Under the pieces are notes generated by a model. The model was not told the DNA's origin. It saw only the letters and a program-made list of their open reading frames with translations, and ran no database searches. Made by a program: the position numbers and the translations under genes. From Citrobacter freundii (GTDB lineage Bacteria; Pseudomonadota; Gammaproteobacteria; Enterobacterales; Enterobacteriaceae), in the NCBI RefSeq assembly GCF_011077955.1, contig NZ_JAALBX010000011.1, positions 1 through 64,000 on the forward strand: a stretch of 64,000 nucleotides of DNA, given 5' to 3'. Of the stretch, positions 8,400-16,520 are shown piece after piece (positions within the stretch are counted from its first letter, which is position 1; the number at the start of each line of letters is the position of its first letter).

Positions 8400-9581
8400 A
8401 TGAAAGATGTAGTGATAGTCGGCGCAGCGCGAACGCCTATCGGTTGCTTCCAGGGAGCGCTTGCGCGCCGTACGGCTGTAGAGCTGGGTGCTGTAGTGGT
8501 TAAAGCGCTGATTGAACGTTCAGGCATCGATCCTCTTGATGTGGACGAAGTCATTCTGGGCCAGGTGCTAACGGCTGGAGCCGGGCAAAATCCAGCTCGC
8601 CAGACGGCGCTTAACAGCGGCCTGCCGTGGGCGGTATCGGCTATCACAATAAATGATGTCTGCGGATCGGGGCTTAAAGCCTTACATCTTGCCACCCAGG
8701 CTATCCAGTGCGGCGAAGCCGATGTGGTCATTGCTGGCGGCCAGGAAAATATGAGCCGCGCCCCGCATGTGTTAACAGACAGCCGAACCGGCGCGCAATT
8801 AGGGAACAGCCAGCTTATCGACAGCCTGGTGCATGACGGCTTATGGGATGCATTCAACGATTACCACATTGGCGTCACGGCGGAAAACCTGGCGCGGGAA
8901 TATGGCATTAGCCGGGAACTCCAGGATGCATACGCGCTCTCATCCCAGCATAAAGCCCGGTTGGCGATTGATAGTGGGCGTTTTCGTGATGAAATCGTTC
9001 CGGTAGAAGTTGAAATCGCGCCTGGCAAAAAAGTGCTGGTGGATACCGATGAACAACCCCGCACTGATGCCAGCGCAGAAGGGCTGGCGAGCCTCGCACC
9101 GGCATTTGACACCCACGGAAGCGTGACGGCGGGAAATGCATCAACCATTAACGACGGCGCGGCGGCAGTGATGATGATGAGCGCCAGCCGTGCGCAAGAG
9201 TTGAATTTACCTGTCCTTGCGCGTATTCGCGCCTTTGCCAGCATTGGCGTCGATCCGGCGTTAATGGGTATTGCGCCGGTTTATGCAACTCGCCGCTGCC
9301 TTGAGCGAGCAGGCTGGCAACTCAATGATGTGGATCTCTTTGAGGCCAACGAAGCTTTTGCGGCGCAGGCGCTTTCGGTGGGCAAAGTGCTGGAGTGGGA
9401 TCAACGCAAAGTGAACGTCAACGGCGGAGCGATTGCCTTAGGCCACCCCATTGGCGCATCCGGTTGCCGTATTCTGGTTTCGCTGGTGCATGAAATGGTA
9501 AAACGCGATGCCCGTAAAGGTGTGGCGACATTATGTATCGGCGGCGGGCAGGGCGTGGCCCTGGCTATAGAACGCGACTAA
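8400..9581 (+). CDS. yqeF: acetyl-CoA acetyltransferase (thiolase) YqeF
   Basis: Thiolase II family; joins two acetyl-CoA into acetoacetyl-CoA or runs in reverse. The 393-residue protein has the full catalytic set: nucleophile Cys88 (INDVCGSG), His349 (GHPIGASG) and Cys379 (LCIGGGQG). It is close to E. coli YqeF along its whole length. I start it at ATG 8400 (MKDVVIVGAARTPIG), which matches the E. coli start; an ATG five codons earlier is in frame but less likely. It stands alone, flanked by a terminator on the left and a promoter region on the right, and is the first gene of the conserved backbone. Its physiological role is not well defined even in E. coli. Confidence 0.93.
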   Translation: MKDVVIVGAARTPIGCFQGALARRTAVELGAVVVKALIERSGIDPLDVDEVILGQVLTAGAGQNPARQTALNSGLPWAVSAITINDVCGSGLKALHLATQAIQCGEADVVIAGGQENMSRAPHVLTDSRTGAQLGNSQLIDSLVHDGLWDAFNDYHIGVTAENLAREYGISRELQDAYALSSQHKARLAIDSGRFRDEIVPVEVEIAPGKKVLVDTDEQPRTDASAEGLASLAPAFDTHGSVTAGNASTINDGAAAVMMMSASRAQELNLPVLARIRAFASIGVDPALMGIAPVYATRRCLERAGWQLNDVDLFEANEAFAAQALSVGKVLEWDQRKVNVNGGAIALGHPIGASGCRILVSLVHEMVKRDARKGVATLCIGGGQGVALAIERD

Positions 9582-9800
9582 ACCATTACTCAGCTGCGGC
9601 CTGCGCGCCGCAGAAACTAATCTTTCCTTCCTCGTACCGTTTCCCTCGATTCAAATTAACGTTGCGCTTTCTCGCAGCCTTTTTTAATACACCGCTTTAG
9701 GCAAATTAATTCTCGAATTTTTCCGGATAAAAAGCGGGCCTGTGGGCTGATTTCGCGGGTTTCGTGATCCTACTTCCACTTTCATGTTTTGCTACCCAGA

Positions 9801-9889
9801 AAAATGAAACATTGTTTTATTTATAATTGAAAACCCGTTTCATAGGGGATAGTATAATCCCACATATGAAAACGAAACGATGTTTTGCC
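9801..9889 (+). promoter_or_regulatory. triple KdgR-type operator and promoter of kduD
   Basis: The 499-bp yqeF-kduD gap holds three 15-bp palindromes of KdgR form (TGAAA-N5-TTTCA): TGAAA/CATTG/TTTTA at 9805-9819 inside an A/T-rich frame very close to the known consensus, TGAAA/ACCCG/TTTCA at 9828-9842 (perfect arms), and CGAAA/CGATG/TTTTG at 9873-9887 (weaker). A TATAAT lies at 9853-9858, between the second and third boxes. KdgR is the IclR-family repressor of pectin and ketodeoxyuronate genes. The layout predicts strong repression of a promoter that would leave a leader of about 215 nt before kduD. I see nothing else in this gap. Confidence 0.75.
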
Positions 9890-10080
9890 GTACCAAGCGC
9901 GTTACGTTTCGAGGTAGTAACGGTAATAAAGAATGGCGAAATGTGTAACGGGCCGCAGGCTGATGTCGTGTTCATTCACTTCTTCTCATCGTAAGCGAAG
10001 CACACTCTCCCATAACCTGATGTGAACCGTTCAGAACTTTGCATCTGTCTGTGACAGGCTGGAACATTAAGGAAACCACC

Positions 10081-10842
10081 ATGATTTTGGATTCATTTTC
10101 TCTTGAAGGTAAAGTTGCGATTGTGACTGGCTGCGATACTGGCTTAGGGCAGGGTATGGCGCTTGGTCTTGCGCAGGCGGGTTGCGATATTGTGGGTATC
10201 AACATCGTTGAACCGACTGACACGATTGAAGGCGTGACCGCGCTGGGCCGTCGTTTTCTGAGCCTGACTGCCGATCTGCGTAAAATCGATGTCATTCCGG
10301 AACTGCTGGAACGCGCGGTGGCTGAATTCGGTCATGTCGACATTCTGGTGAACAACGCGGGTCTGATCCGTCGTGAAGATGCGATCAACTTCAGCGAAAC
10401 TGACTGGGATGATGTGATGAATCTGAATATTAAATCAGTGTTCTTTATGTCTCAGGCTGTGGCGAAGCAGTTTATCGCGCAGGGTAATGGCGGCAAAATC
10501 ATCAATATCGCTTCTATGCTCTCCTTCCAGGGCGGCATTCGCGTACCGTCTTATACCGCTTCAAAAAGCGGCGTAATGGGTATCACGCGTCTGATGGCGA
10601 ATGAATGGGCGAAGCACAATATTAACGTCAACGCTATCGCACCGGGCTATATGGCCACTAACAACACCCAGCAGTTGCGTGCCGATGAGCAGCGCAGCGC
10701 AGAAATCCTGGATCGCATCCCGGCGGGTCGTTGGGGTCTGCCGAGCGACCTGCAAGGGCCAATCGTCTTCCTGGCTTCCAGCGCATCTGATTACATCAAC
10801 GGCTACACCGTTGCGGTAGACGGCGGCTGGCTGGCGCGTTAA
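10081..10842 (+). CDS. kduD: 2-dehydro-3-deoxy-D-gluconate 5-dehydrogenase KduD
   Basis: Short-chain dehydrogenase of 253 residues, nearly identical to E. coli KduD. It interconverts 2,5-diketo-3-deoxygluconate and 2-keto-3-deoxygluconate with NAD(H), a late step of pectin and hexuronate breakdown in the cytoplasm. Visible features are the TGCDTGLGQG nucleotide-binding loop near the N-terminus, NNAG near 90, and the catalytic Tyr158-x3-Lys162 (YTASK). The ATG at 10081 has AAGGA upstream; a longer in-frame start at 10039 lacks support. In E. coli kduI precedes kduD; here it is absent and the gene is alone behind a KdgR-type operator set. Confidence 0.95.
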   Translation: MILDSFSLEGKVAIVTGCDTGLGQGMALGLAQAGCDIVGINIVEPTDTIEGVTALGRRFLSLTADLRKIDVIPELLERAVAEFGHVDILVNNAGLIRREDAINFSETDWDDVMNLNIKSVFFMSQAVAKQFIAQGNGGKIINIASMLSFQGGIRVPSYTASKSGVMGITRLMANEWAKHNINVNAIAPGYMATNNTQQLRADEQRSAEILDRIPAGRWGLPSDLQGPIVFLASSASDYINGYTVAVDGGWLAR

Positions 10843-10860
10843 TCCGCACCGCTTAATATG

Positions 10861-10895
10861 AAAAGCCCGTCGGTGGAAACACTGACGGGCTTTTT
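10861..10895. terminator. bidirectional terminator between kduD and kdgF
   Basis: AAAAGCCCGTC and GACGGGCTTTTT form a strong GC stem bordered by A and T runs on both sides, so it can serve kduD on the plus strand and kdgF on the minus strand. Confidence 0.9.
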
Positions 10896-10934
10896 ACTTT
10901 GGATGACAATAACGCCGGGTTTCCAGGCGGAAGC

Positions 10935-11258
10935 TTACTTAAGAAAATCTTCCCGCATGGGCGTAAACGTATCCAGCAGCGTTCCTGCCTGAATACAGAC
11001 GCAGCCGTGCATAATATGCGGCTCTTTATATAGCGTATCGCCTGCCGTCACACGACGAGTTTCATCGCCGATGGTAAATTCAAATTCGCCAGACAGCACA
11101 TAGGTTAACTGCTCGTGCGGATGGTTATGCATCGGGCCGACCGCGCCTTCCAAAAAATTCACTTCAACCGCCATCATCTTGCCATTATGAGCAAGGATCC
11201 GACGGGTTACACCGCCGCCTAAATCTTCCAGTTTCGTTTCGTTATGGGGAATAAACAT
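10935..11258 (-). CDS. kdgF: KdgF-like cupin, unsaturated-uronate linearising protein
   Basis: Small single-domain cupin of 107 residues with the metal-binding motifs in order: HNHPHEQLTYV (His-x-His-x3-Glu type, near 42-52) and the distal His in PHIMHGC. Length and motifs fit KdgF, which promotes conversion of 4,5-unsaturated monouronates from pectin or alginate to the linear ketone form upstream of KduI/KduD. It converges with kduD and has its own KdgR-type operator just before the start codon, which supports the assignment. E. coli K-12 has no such gene here; araE occupies this place. The function is inferred from family and context; other small cupins look similar. Confidence 0.85.
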   Translation of the reverse strand: MFIPHNETKLEDLGGGVTRRILAHNGKMMAVEVNFLEGAVGPMHNHPHEQLTYVLSGEFEFTIGDETRRVTAGDTLYKEPHIMHGCVCIQAGTLLDTFTPMREDFLK

Positions 11259-11276
11259 CAGCTCGCCTCTAATTAG

Positions 11277-11291
11277 TGAAACAACGTTTTA
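11277..11291 (-). promoter_or_regulatory. KdgR-type operator of kdgF
   Basis: TGAAA/CAACG/TTTTA lies about 20 bp upstream of the kdgF start codon (11258), inside a TTAG...AATTATT frame. It has the same TGAAA-N5-TTTCA design as the kduD operators. The position fits direct repression. Confidence 0.7.
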
Positions 11292-11418
11292 ATTATTCTA
11301 TATCAGGTGTTCGTTTAAATATCAGCAACGGTTTTGAACTGCGCCGCCGATCACAAATGTTTAGCGCTTCACGGCGTCAACACGTTTTGTTATACCTTTT
11401 GAATTACGGAGGTGAAAA

Positions 11419-12117
11419 ATGAAAACCCTGGGTCTGATTGGTGGAATGAGTTGGGAATCGACGATCCCTTATTACCGATTTATCAATGAAGGCGTGAAAG
11501 TCCGGCTGGGCGGATTACATTCCGCGAAACTTGTGCTGCACAGTGTCGATTTTCAAGAGATAGAAGCGTGCCAATCGAGCGGCGACTGGGATAAAGCGGG
11601 CGATATGCTGGCGCAGGCGGCCTGCGGCCTGCAAAAAGCCGGGGCTGAGGCCATTGTGTTGTGTACCAATACCATGCATAAAGTGGCGGGGCATATTGAG
11701 GCGGCTTGTTCACTGCCATTTCTGCATATCGCCGACGCCACGGGGCGCGCCATTACCCAAAGCGGGATGAACAGGGTAGCGCTGCTGGGCACCCGATATA
11801 CCATGGAGCAGGACTTTTATCGCGGCAGGCTTACAGAGAAATTCGCCATCGCCACCCTTATCCCGGATGAGGCCGAGCGCGAACGTATCAACCAGATTAT
11901 TTTCCAGGAACTGTGTCTGGGCGTGTTTAGCGATGAATCACGGCGCTTTTATCAGCAAGTGATCGCCCGACTGGCAGAACAGGGGGCGCAGGGCGTGATT
12001 TTCGGTTGCACCGAAATCGGCCTGTTGCTAAACCCATCATCCTGCCCGCTGCCGCTCTTTGATACTGCGGCGCTGCACGCGGAAGACGCGGTCAATTTTA
12101 TGCTTAATGCGCAGTAA
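11419..12117 (+). CDS. ygeA: aspartate/glutamate-racemase-family amino-acid racemase (YgeA/RacX)
   Basis: 232-residue cofactor-independent racemase. The two active-site cysteines are clear: CTNTMH near residue 83 and GCTEIG near residue 196. The N-terminus [14 protein letters not shown] and overall length match E. coli YgeA, which has been described as a broad-specificity racemase. A GGAGG ribosome-binding site lies before the ATG. It converges with lysR, the two coding sequences overlapping by 14 bp at their 3' ends. Proximity to lysR and lysA is conserved, though no functional tie is shown by the sequence. Confidence 0.92.
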   Translation: MKTLGLIGGMSWESTIPYYRFINEGVKVRLGGLHSAKLVLHSVDFQEIEACQSSGDWDKAGDMLAQAACGLQKAGAEAIVLCTNTMHKVAGHIEAACSLPFLHIADATGRAITQSGMNRVALLGTRYTMEQDFYRGRLTEKFAIATLIPDEAERERINQIIFQELCLGVFSDESRRFYQQVIARLAEQGAQGVIFGCTEIGLLLNPSSCPLPLFDTAALHAEDAVNFMLNAQ

Positions 12118-13030
12118 GCAGCGCCTCAAGCGGTGTGGTGTAGAGGTTTTGATTGTGCTGGAGATGCTCGCAAAACGCATCGACAAGCGCTGACGCCGGG
12201 CGGTGCACCGGGCGGATCAGGCTTACCGTAAAAGGCACATCAATACTGAAACGCCGCACCACCACGCCACTTTCTGCATAATCCAGCGCAGTCAGCGGGT
12301 TAACCACGGAAATCCCCGCGCCAGCGCGCACCATGGCGCACACGGAGGCGGCGCTGTGCGTCTCCATCACCATGCGACGTTTCACGTCGTGCTCAACAAA
12401 TAACGCATCCAGCAACTGACGATAACTGTCCGTGCGCGACAGGCTGATGTAATTTTCGCCGCTGAAATCCTGCGGGGTGAGCAGTGCTTTTCGCGCGAGC
12501 GGATGGCCTTTTGGCAGAACGCACACTTCATTAAGCGTTAAAAGGGGAATGCGCTCAGTCCCGGCGGGCGTCGTCACAGTTTCGGTCAATCCGAGATCGT
12601 GGCGCTGGGCCGAGAGCCATTCTTCCAGCAACGGCGACTCCTGGGGCACGATATTTAGGCTCACATCGGGGTAACGCGCCAGAAAGGGTTGCACCAGCAA
12701 GGGTAAAAAAGACTGGGAAAACACCGGCAGGCACACCACCGATAATTCGCCCTGACGAAACTGACGCAGGCTTTCCGCGGCGCTGACGATGCGATCAAGC
12801 CCATACCATGAGCGTTGCACTTCCTCAAAAAGCCGCAGCCCCTGCACAGTGGGATGTAAGCGGCCCCGGCTGCGGGTAAACAAATCCAGACCAATCAGTT
12901 TTTCCAGCCGCGCCAGCTCGCGGCTCACTGTCGGTTGGGAAGTATGCAGCAGTGCGGCGGCTTCGGTGACGTTTCCTGCGGTCATCACGGCGTGGAAAAT
13001 TTCGATATGGCGCAACGTTACGGCCGGCAT
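12104..13030 (-). CDS. lysR: LysR, transcriptional activator of lysA
   Basis: Founding member of the LysR family, 308 residues. The N-terminal winged helix-turn-helix is clear ([38 protein letters not shown], residues 6 to 43 in part), followed by the effector-binding domain. It is divergent from lysA, with 124 bp between the two starts, the classical arrangement in which LysR activates lysA when diaminopimelate is high and represses itself. The shared intergenic region must contain the binding site; I do not mark it because the T-N11-A motif alone is too weak. Confidence 0.95.
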   Translation of the reverse strand: MPAVTLRHIEIFHAVMTAGNVTEAAALLHTSQPTVSRELARLEKLIGLDLFTRSRGRLHPTVQGLRLFEEVQRSWYGLDRIVSAAESLRQFRQGELSVVCLPVFSQSFLPLLVQPFLARYPDVSLNIVPQESPLLEEWLSAQRHDLGLTETVTTPAGTERIPLLTLNEVCVLPKGHPLARKALLTPQDFSGENYISLSRTDSYRQLLDALFVEHDVKRRMVMETHSAASVCAMVRAGAGISVVNPLTALDYAESGVVVRRFSIDVPFTVSLIRPVHRPASALVDAFCEHLQHNQNLYTTPLEALLTAH

Positions 13031-13154
13031 CTCAGACTTCCTTAAAATTACGGGACGTTATCCATATCATATTTGCATAGACTGTGTAGAAAACGATATT
13101 TTTTCTTCACTAAGGGCTGTGGCGTAATAGGTGAAACGACCTGAGGAGCCCGCT

Positions 13155-14417
13155 ATGCCACGTTCACTGCACCAACACGAGACCGACCTTAATGCCGATA
13201 ATTTACGGCGCGTACCTGCTGAATTTAGTTGCCCGGTATGGGTTTACGACGCAGGGATTATCCGTCGGCAAATCGGTAAGCTTCAGGCGTTTGATGTGGT
13301 GCGTTTCGCCCAGAAAGCGTGCTCAAACATTCATATTTTGCGCCTGATGCGTGAGCAGGGCGTAAAAGTGGACTCGGTTTCGCTTGGCGAAATTGAACGC
13401 GCGCTGGCGGCCGGGTACGACCCTAAACAGCAGCCTGATGACATTGTTTTCACCGCCGATGTGATAGATAACGCGACGCTTGAACGGGTGCGTGATCTGG
13501 GCATCGCCGTGAATGCCGGTTCGGTGGATATGCTGGATCAACTGGGCGCCGTCTCGCCGGGCCATCGCGTTTGGCTGCGCGTTAATCCGGGTTTTGGTCA
13601 TGGCCACAGCCAGAAAACCAACACTGGCGGCGAAAACAGTAAGCACGGCATCTGGTACAGCGACTTGCCGCAGGCACTGGCAGTAATGCAGCGCCACCAC
13701 CTGAAACTGGTGGGTATTCATATGCATATCGGATCGGGCGTGGATTATGGCCATCTCGAACAGGTATGCGGCGCGATGGTGCGTCAGGTTGTTGAGTTCG
13801 GTCAGGATCTGGAGGCGATTTCCGCAGGCGGCGGACTGTCGGTTCCTTATCGTGAAGGTGAAGAAGCCATTGATACTGCGCATTACTTCGGTTTGTGGAA
13901 TGCCGCCCGTGAACAAATCGCGCGTCATTTAGGCCATGATGTGAAGCTTGAAATCGAACCGGGCCGTTTCCTGGTGGCTGAAGCGGGAGTGCTGGTGGCG
14001 CAGGTTCGCAGCGTGAAAAATATGGGATCGCGCCATTTTGTGCTGGTGGACGCAGGCTTTAACGACCTGATGCGTCCGGCGATGTACGGCAGCTATCATC
14101 ACATTACCGCGCTGGCCGCAGACGGCCGCGATCTGACGGCTGCGCCAACGATTGATACCGTCGTTGCCGGGCCGCTGTGCGAATCGGGCGATGTTTTCAC
14201 CCAGCAGGAAGGGGGCAAAGTAGAAACCCGCGCGTTGCCAGCAGTCAAAACCGGTGATTTTCTGGTATTCCACGATACCGGCGCGTACGGCGCCTCTATG
14301 TCATCAAATTACAACAGCCGACCATTATTACCTGAAGTGCTGTTCGATAATGGCGTGGCTTCGCTTATCCGCCGCCGCCAGACCATTGAAGAGTTGCTGG
14401 CGCTGGAGTTACTTTAA
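13155..14417 (+). CDS. lysA: diaminopimelate decarboxylase
   Basis: Last step of lysine synthesis: meso-diaminopimelate to L-lysine and CO2, PLP-dependent, cytoplasmic. The 420-residue protein has the PLP lysine Lys54 (FAQKACSN), the glycine-rich phosphate-binding segment (SAGGGLSVPY), the EPGR motif and the CESGD motif that supplies the active-site Cys from the partner subunit. The start at 13155 follows GAGGAG and matches E. coli LysA; an in-frame ATG at 13131 is upstream of that site. It is divergent from lysR. Confidence 0.97.
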   Translation: MPRSLHQHETDLNADNLRRVPAEFSCPVWVYDAGIIRRQIGKLQAFDVVRFAQKACSNIHILRLMREQGVKVDSVSLGEIERALAAGYDPKQQPDDIVFTADVIDNATLERVRDLGIAVNAGSVDMLDQLGAVSPGHRVWLRVNPGFGHGHSQKTNTGGENSKHGIWYSDLPQALAVMQRHHLKLVGIHMHIGSGVDYGHLEQVCGAMVRQVVEFGQDLEAISAGGGLSVPYREGEEAIDTAHYFGLWNAAREQIARHLGHDVKLEIEPGRFLVAEAGVLVAQVRSVKNMGSRHFVLVDAGFNDLMRPAMYGSYHHITALAADGRDLTAAPTIDTVVAGPLCESGDVFTQQEGGKVETRALPAVKTGDFLVFHDTGAYGASMSSNYNSRPLLPEVLFDNGVASLIRRRQTIEELLALELL

Positions 14418-14448
14418 GCCTCGCAAATAACTTTTCGGAGGACATGGC

Positions 14449-14898
14449 GTGATTATCGCACCGCTTTATCACTACCCTCAGTATGCAGGCCAGGTGACAG
14501 ACTGGCTGTGGCAGGCGTTTGGCCCGGAGCAACCCCGCGCATTTTTTGCCGATATTGTCGCGCACAGTCAAACACCGGGCGCATTGCCGTTGACGTTTAT
14601 CGCGCTTGAGGATGAGACACTGCTGGGTACGGTGGGGCTGTGGCGCTGCGACCTGATAAGCCGCCAGGATCTGACGCCCTGGCTTGCGGCACTTTATATC
14701 GACGAGCCTGCGCGCGGCAAAGGCTTAAGTGGACTGTTGCAACAGCACGTCACGGACGCCGCGCGCGAGTACGGTTTTGAAGCGTTGTACCTGTATTCCG
14801 CCTGTCGCGATTATTATGAACGGTTTGGCTGGGGTTACATTGGCGATGCCCTGGATTACCCCGACAAAACCGTTCATCTGTATCACAAAGCCCTTTAA
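14449..14898 (+). CDS. GNAT-family N-acetyltransferase
   Basis: 149 residues with the GNAT fold: the beta4-alpha3 acetyl-CoA loop is RGKGLSG (about 88-94), preceded by the LAALYIDEP strand, and a C-terminal YYERFGW element typical of the family. The substrate is unknown. It starts 31 bp after lysA with GGAGG before a GTG/ATG-region start, so it may be co-transcribed with lysA. Its stop overlaps that of convergent galR by four bases (TTAA). E. coli K-12 has no gene here, so this is an insertion or a lineage-specific loss in E. coli. Confidence 0.85.
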   Translation: MIIAPLYHYPQYAGQVTDWLWQAFGPEQPRAFFADIVAHSQTPGALPLTFIALEDETLLGTVGLWRCDLISRQDLTPWLAALYIDEPARGKGLSGLLQQHVTDAAREYGFEALYLYSACRDYYERFGWGYIGDALDYPDKTVHLYHKAL

Positions 14899-15902
14899 TT
14901 TTCCGATATCGCGGCAACGGAATGCCGGCGAACCAGCGTTGGGCTAAAAAGATGGGTGACTTCTGACGGCGTTTTATTTTGCGCAAGCGACAGCGCAAGC
15001 TCCGCGGCCTGGGTCGCCATCGTCACAATGGGATAGCGCACCGTTGTCAGGCGAGGGCGCACATAGCGCGAAATCAAAATGTCATCAAAACCAATCAACG
15101 AAATCTCGTTTGGCACGTCAATGCCATTATCATTCAGCACGCCCATGGCTCCCGCCGCCATCGAATCGTTGTAACAGGCCACAGCGGTAAACTGTTTGCC
15201 GCGTCCTAACAGCTCCGTCATTGCCTGCTCGCCGCCGCTTTCATCCGGCTCGGCGAACGTGACCAGCCTGTCATTAATCGGCAATCCATGCTCTTTCAGG
15301 GCATCGTAATACCCCTGCAACCGGTCTTCGGCATCTGAAATGCTATGGGTTGAGCAGATATAACCGATTCGGGTATGGCCTTGCTGAATGAGGTGGCGGG
15401 TCGCGAGCCATGCGCCATAACGATCGTCCAGCGCCACGCAACGGTCCTCGAAGCCGGGGACGATCCGATTGATCAACACCATGCCGGGGATCTGTTTTAG
15501 CAACAGAATAAGCTCACTATCGGGCAGCATTTTGGCATGCACGACTAACGATGCGCAGCGATGGCGAATCAATTGTTCAATAGCCTGACGCTCTTTTTGC
15601 TCGTTATGGTAGCCGTTGCCAATCAATAAAAAGTTTCCGGTGTGATAGGCCACTTGTTCCACGGCTTTCACCATCGCGCCGAAAAACGGATCGGACACAT
15701 CGCCCACCACCAGCCCGATGGTTTCCGTTGTTTGCTGAGCCAGCGCCCGCGCATTGGCGTTTGGGTGATAATTCAACTGTTCCATTGCGCTTTGCACCGC
15801 CGCCCGCGACGCGTCGCTGGCTTTAGGTGACGCGTTGATAACCCGTGAGACCGTGGCGACAGAAACCCCTGCAAGCCGCGCTACATCCTTAATCGTCGCC
15901 AT
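14895..15902 (-). CDS. galR: GalR, galactose-responsive repressor
   Basis: LacI/GalR-family repressor of 335 residues. The first 20 residues are the helix-turn-helix (MATIKDVARLAGVSVATVSR), followed by a hinge helix with NARALA and a periplasmic-binding-protein-like sugar domain. It controls the galactose regulon in response to D-galactose. E. coli GalR is 343 residues, so this version is slightly shorter at the C-terminus. It is divergent from the OmrB/OmrA small RNAs, as in E. coli. Confidence 0.95.
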   Translation of the reverse strand: MATIKDVARLAGVSVATVSRVINASPKASDASRAAVQSAMEQLNYHPNANARALAQQTTETIGLVVGDVSDPFFGAMVKAVEQVAYHTGNFLLIGNGYHNEQKERQAIEQLIRHRCASLVVHAKMLPDSELILLLKQIPGMVLINRIVPGFEDRCVALDDRYGAWLATRHLIQQGHTRIGYICSTHSISDAEDRLQGYYDALKEHGLPINDRLVTFAEPDESGGEQAMTELLGRGKQFTAVACYNDSMAAGAMGVLNDNGIDVPNEISLIGFDDILISRYVRPRLTTVRYPIVTMATQAAELALSLAQNKTPSEVTHLFSPTLVRRHSVAAISEN

Positions 15903-16157
15903 ATATCACTTTATCCTGAAGGGTAAACGTTTACACACCGTTAAGTCTTACGGAAAACAGGGATGGATACAAGGTGGCGGCTGCTGGCTATGTCGCAAAG
16001 TGATTGAAAAAAATGTTGCCGTTACACTGCGGCGTAAGCGGCATTTGTAACCGAAACCGCAGTAATAATGTCTGTTAAAACCTTTAGTTACACTTTGCCG
16101 TAGGCTGTTGCGATTGGTGGCTGGCTACACAATTTCTCCTGCTGGTACATTGATGGT

Positions 16158-16242
16158 CCCAGAGGTATTGATAGGTGGAGTAAGCACCAATTTGCTGCTC
16201 ACTTGAATTACACCAACCTGCGCGGATGCGCAGGTTTTTTTT
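16158..16242 (+). ncRNA. omrB: OmrB small RNA
   Basis: Begins CCCAGAGGTATTGATAGGTG, the conserved seed shared by OmrA and OmrB, and ends with the CCTGCGC/GCGCAGG terminator hairpin and a T9 run. The ATAGGTG variant and the TGAATTACACCA middle match OmrB; it is the copy nearer galR, as in E. coli. A TACATT -10 box lies seven bases before the start. OmrB is an OmpR-dependent, Hfq-bound sRNA that pairs near the 5' end of outer-membrane-protein mRNAs and csgD. About 85 nt. Confidence 0.95.
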
Positions 16243-16359
16243 TGCCTTTTATCCTGCCTGTTACAGCGCGTGAGCTTTTACATACCTGGTTTCACTTCAA
16301 CACTTTCCCTTGCCTTTTTCCCGTAGCGCAACCGCATCACAACTTTCAGAATAACAATA

Positions 16360-16432
16360 CCCAGAGGTATTGATTGGTGAGAATTCTGTACCAACGCTTA
16401 CACCAACCTGCGCAGAGGCGCAGGTTTTTTTT
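16360..16432 (+). ncRNA. omrA: OmrA small RNA
   Basis: The second copy starts with CCCAGAGGTATTGATTGGTG and ends with the same CCTGCGC/GCGCAGG terminator plus a T8 run. ATTGGTGAGA identifies OmrA, and it is the copy nearer aas. The central segment is shorter than in E. coli (about 73 nt against 88), but both ends are intact. Target pairing depends on the 5' seed, so function should be kept. Confidence 0.94.
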
Positions 16433-16520
16433 ATCCCTGCTACACTAAATCAACCTGAGTTATCTCGTATACTTTGCCCCAAATGTCTTTTTTTGATGGC
16501 TTGCCGCAAAGGGAGTTGAG

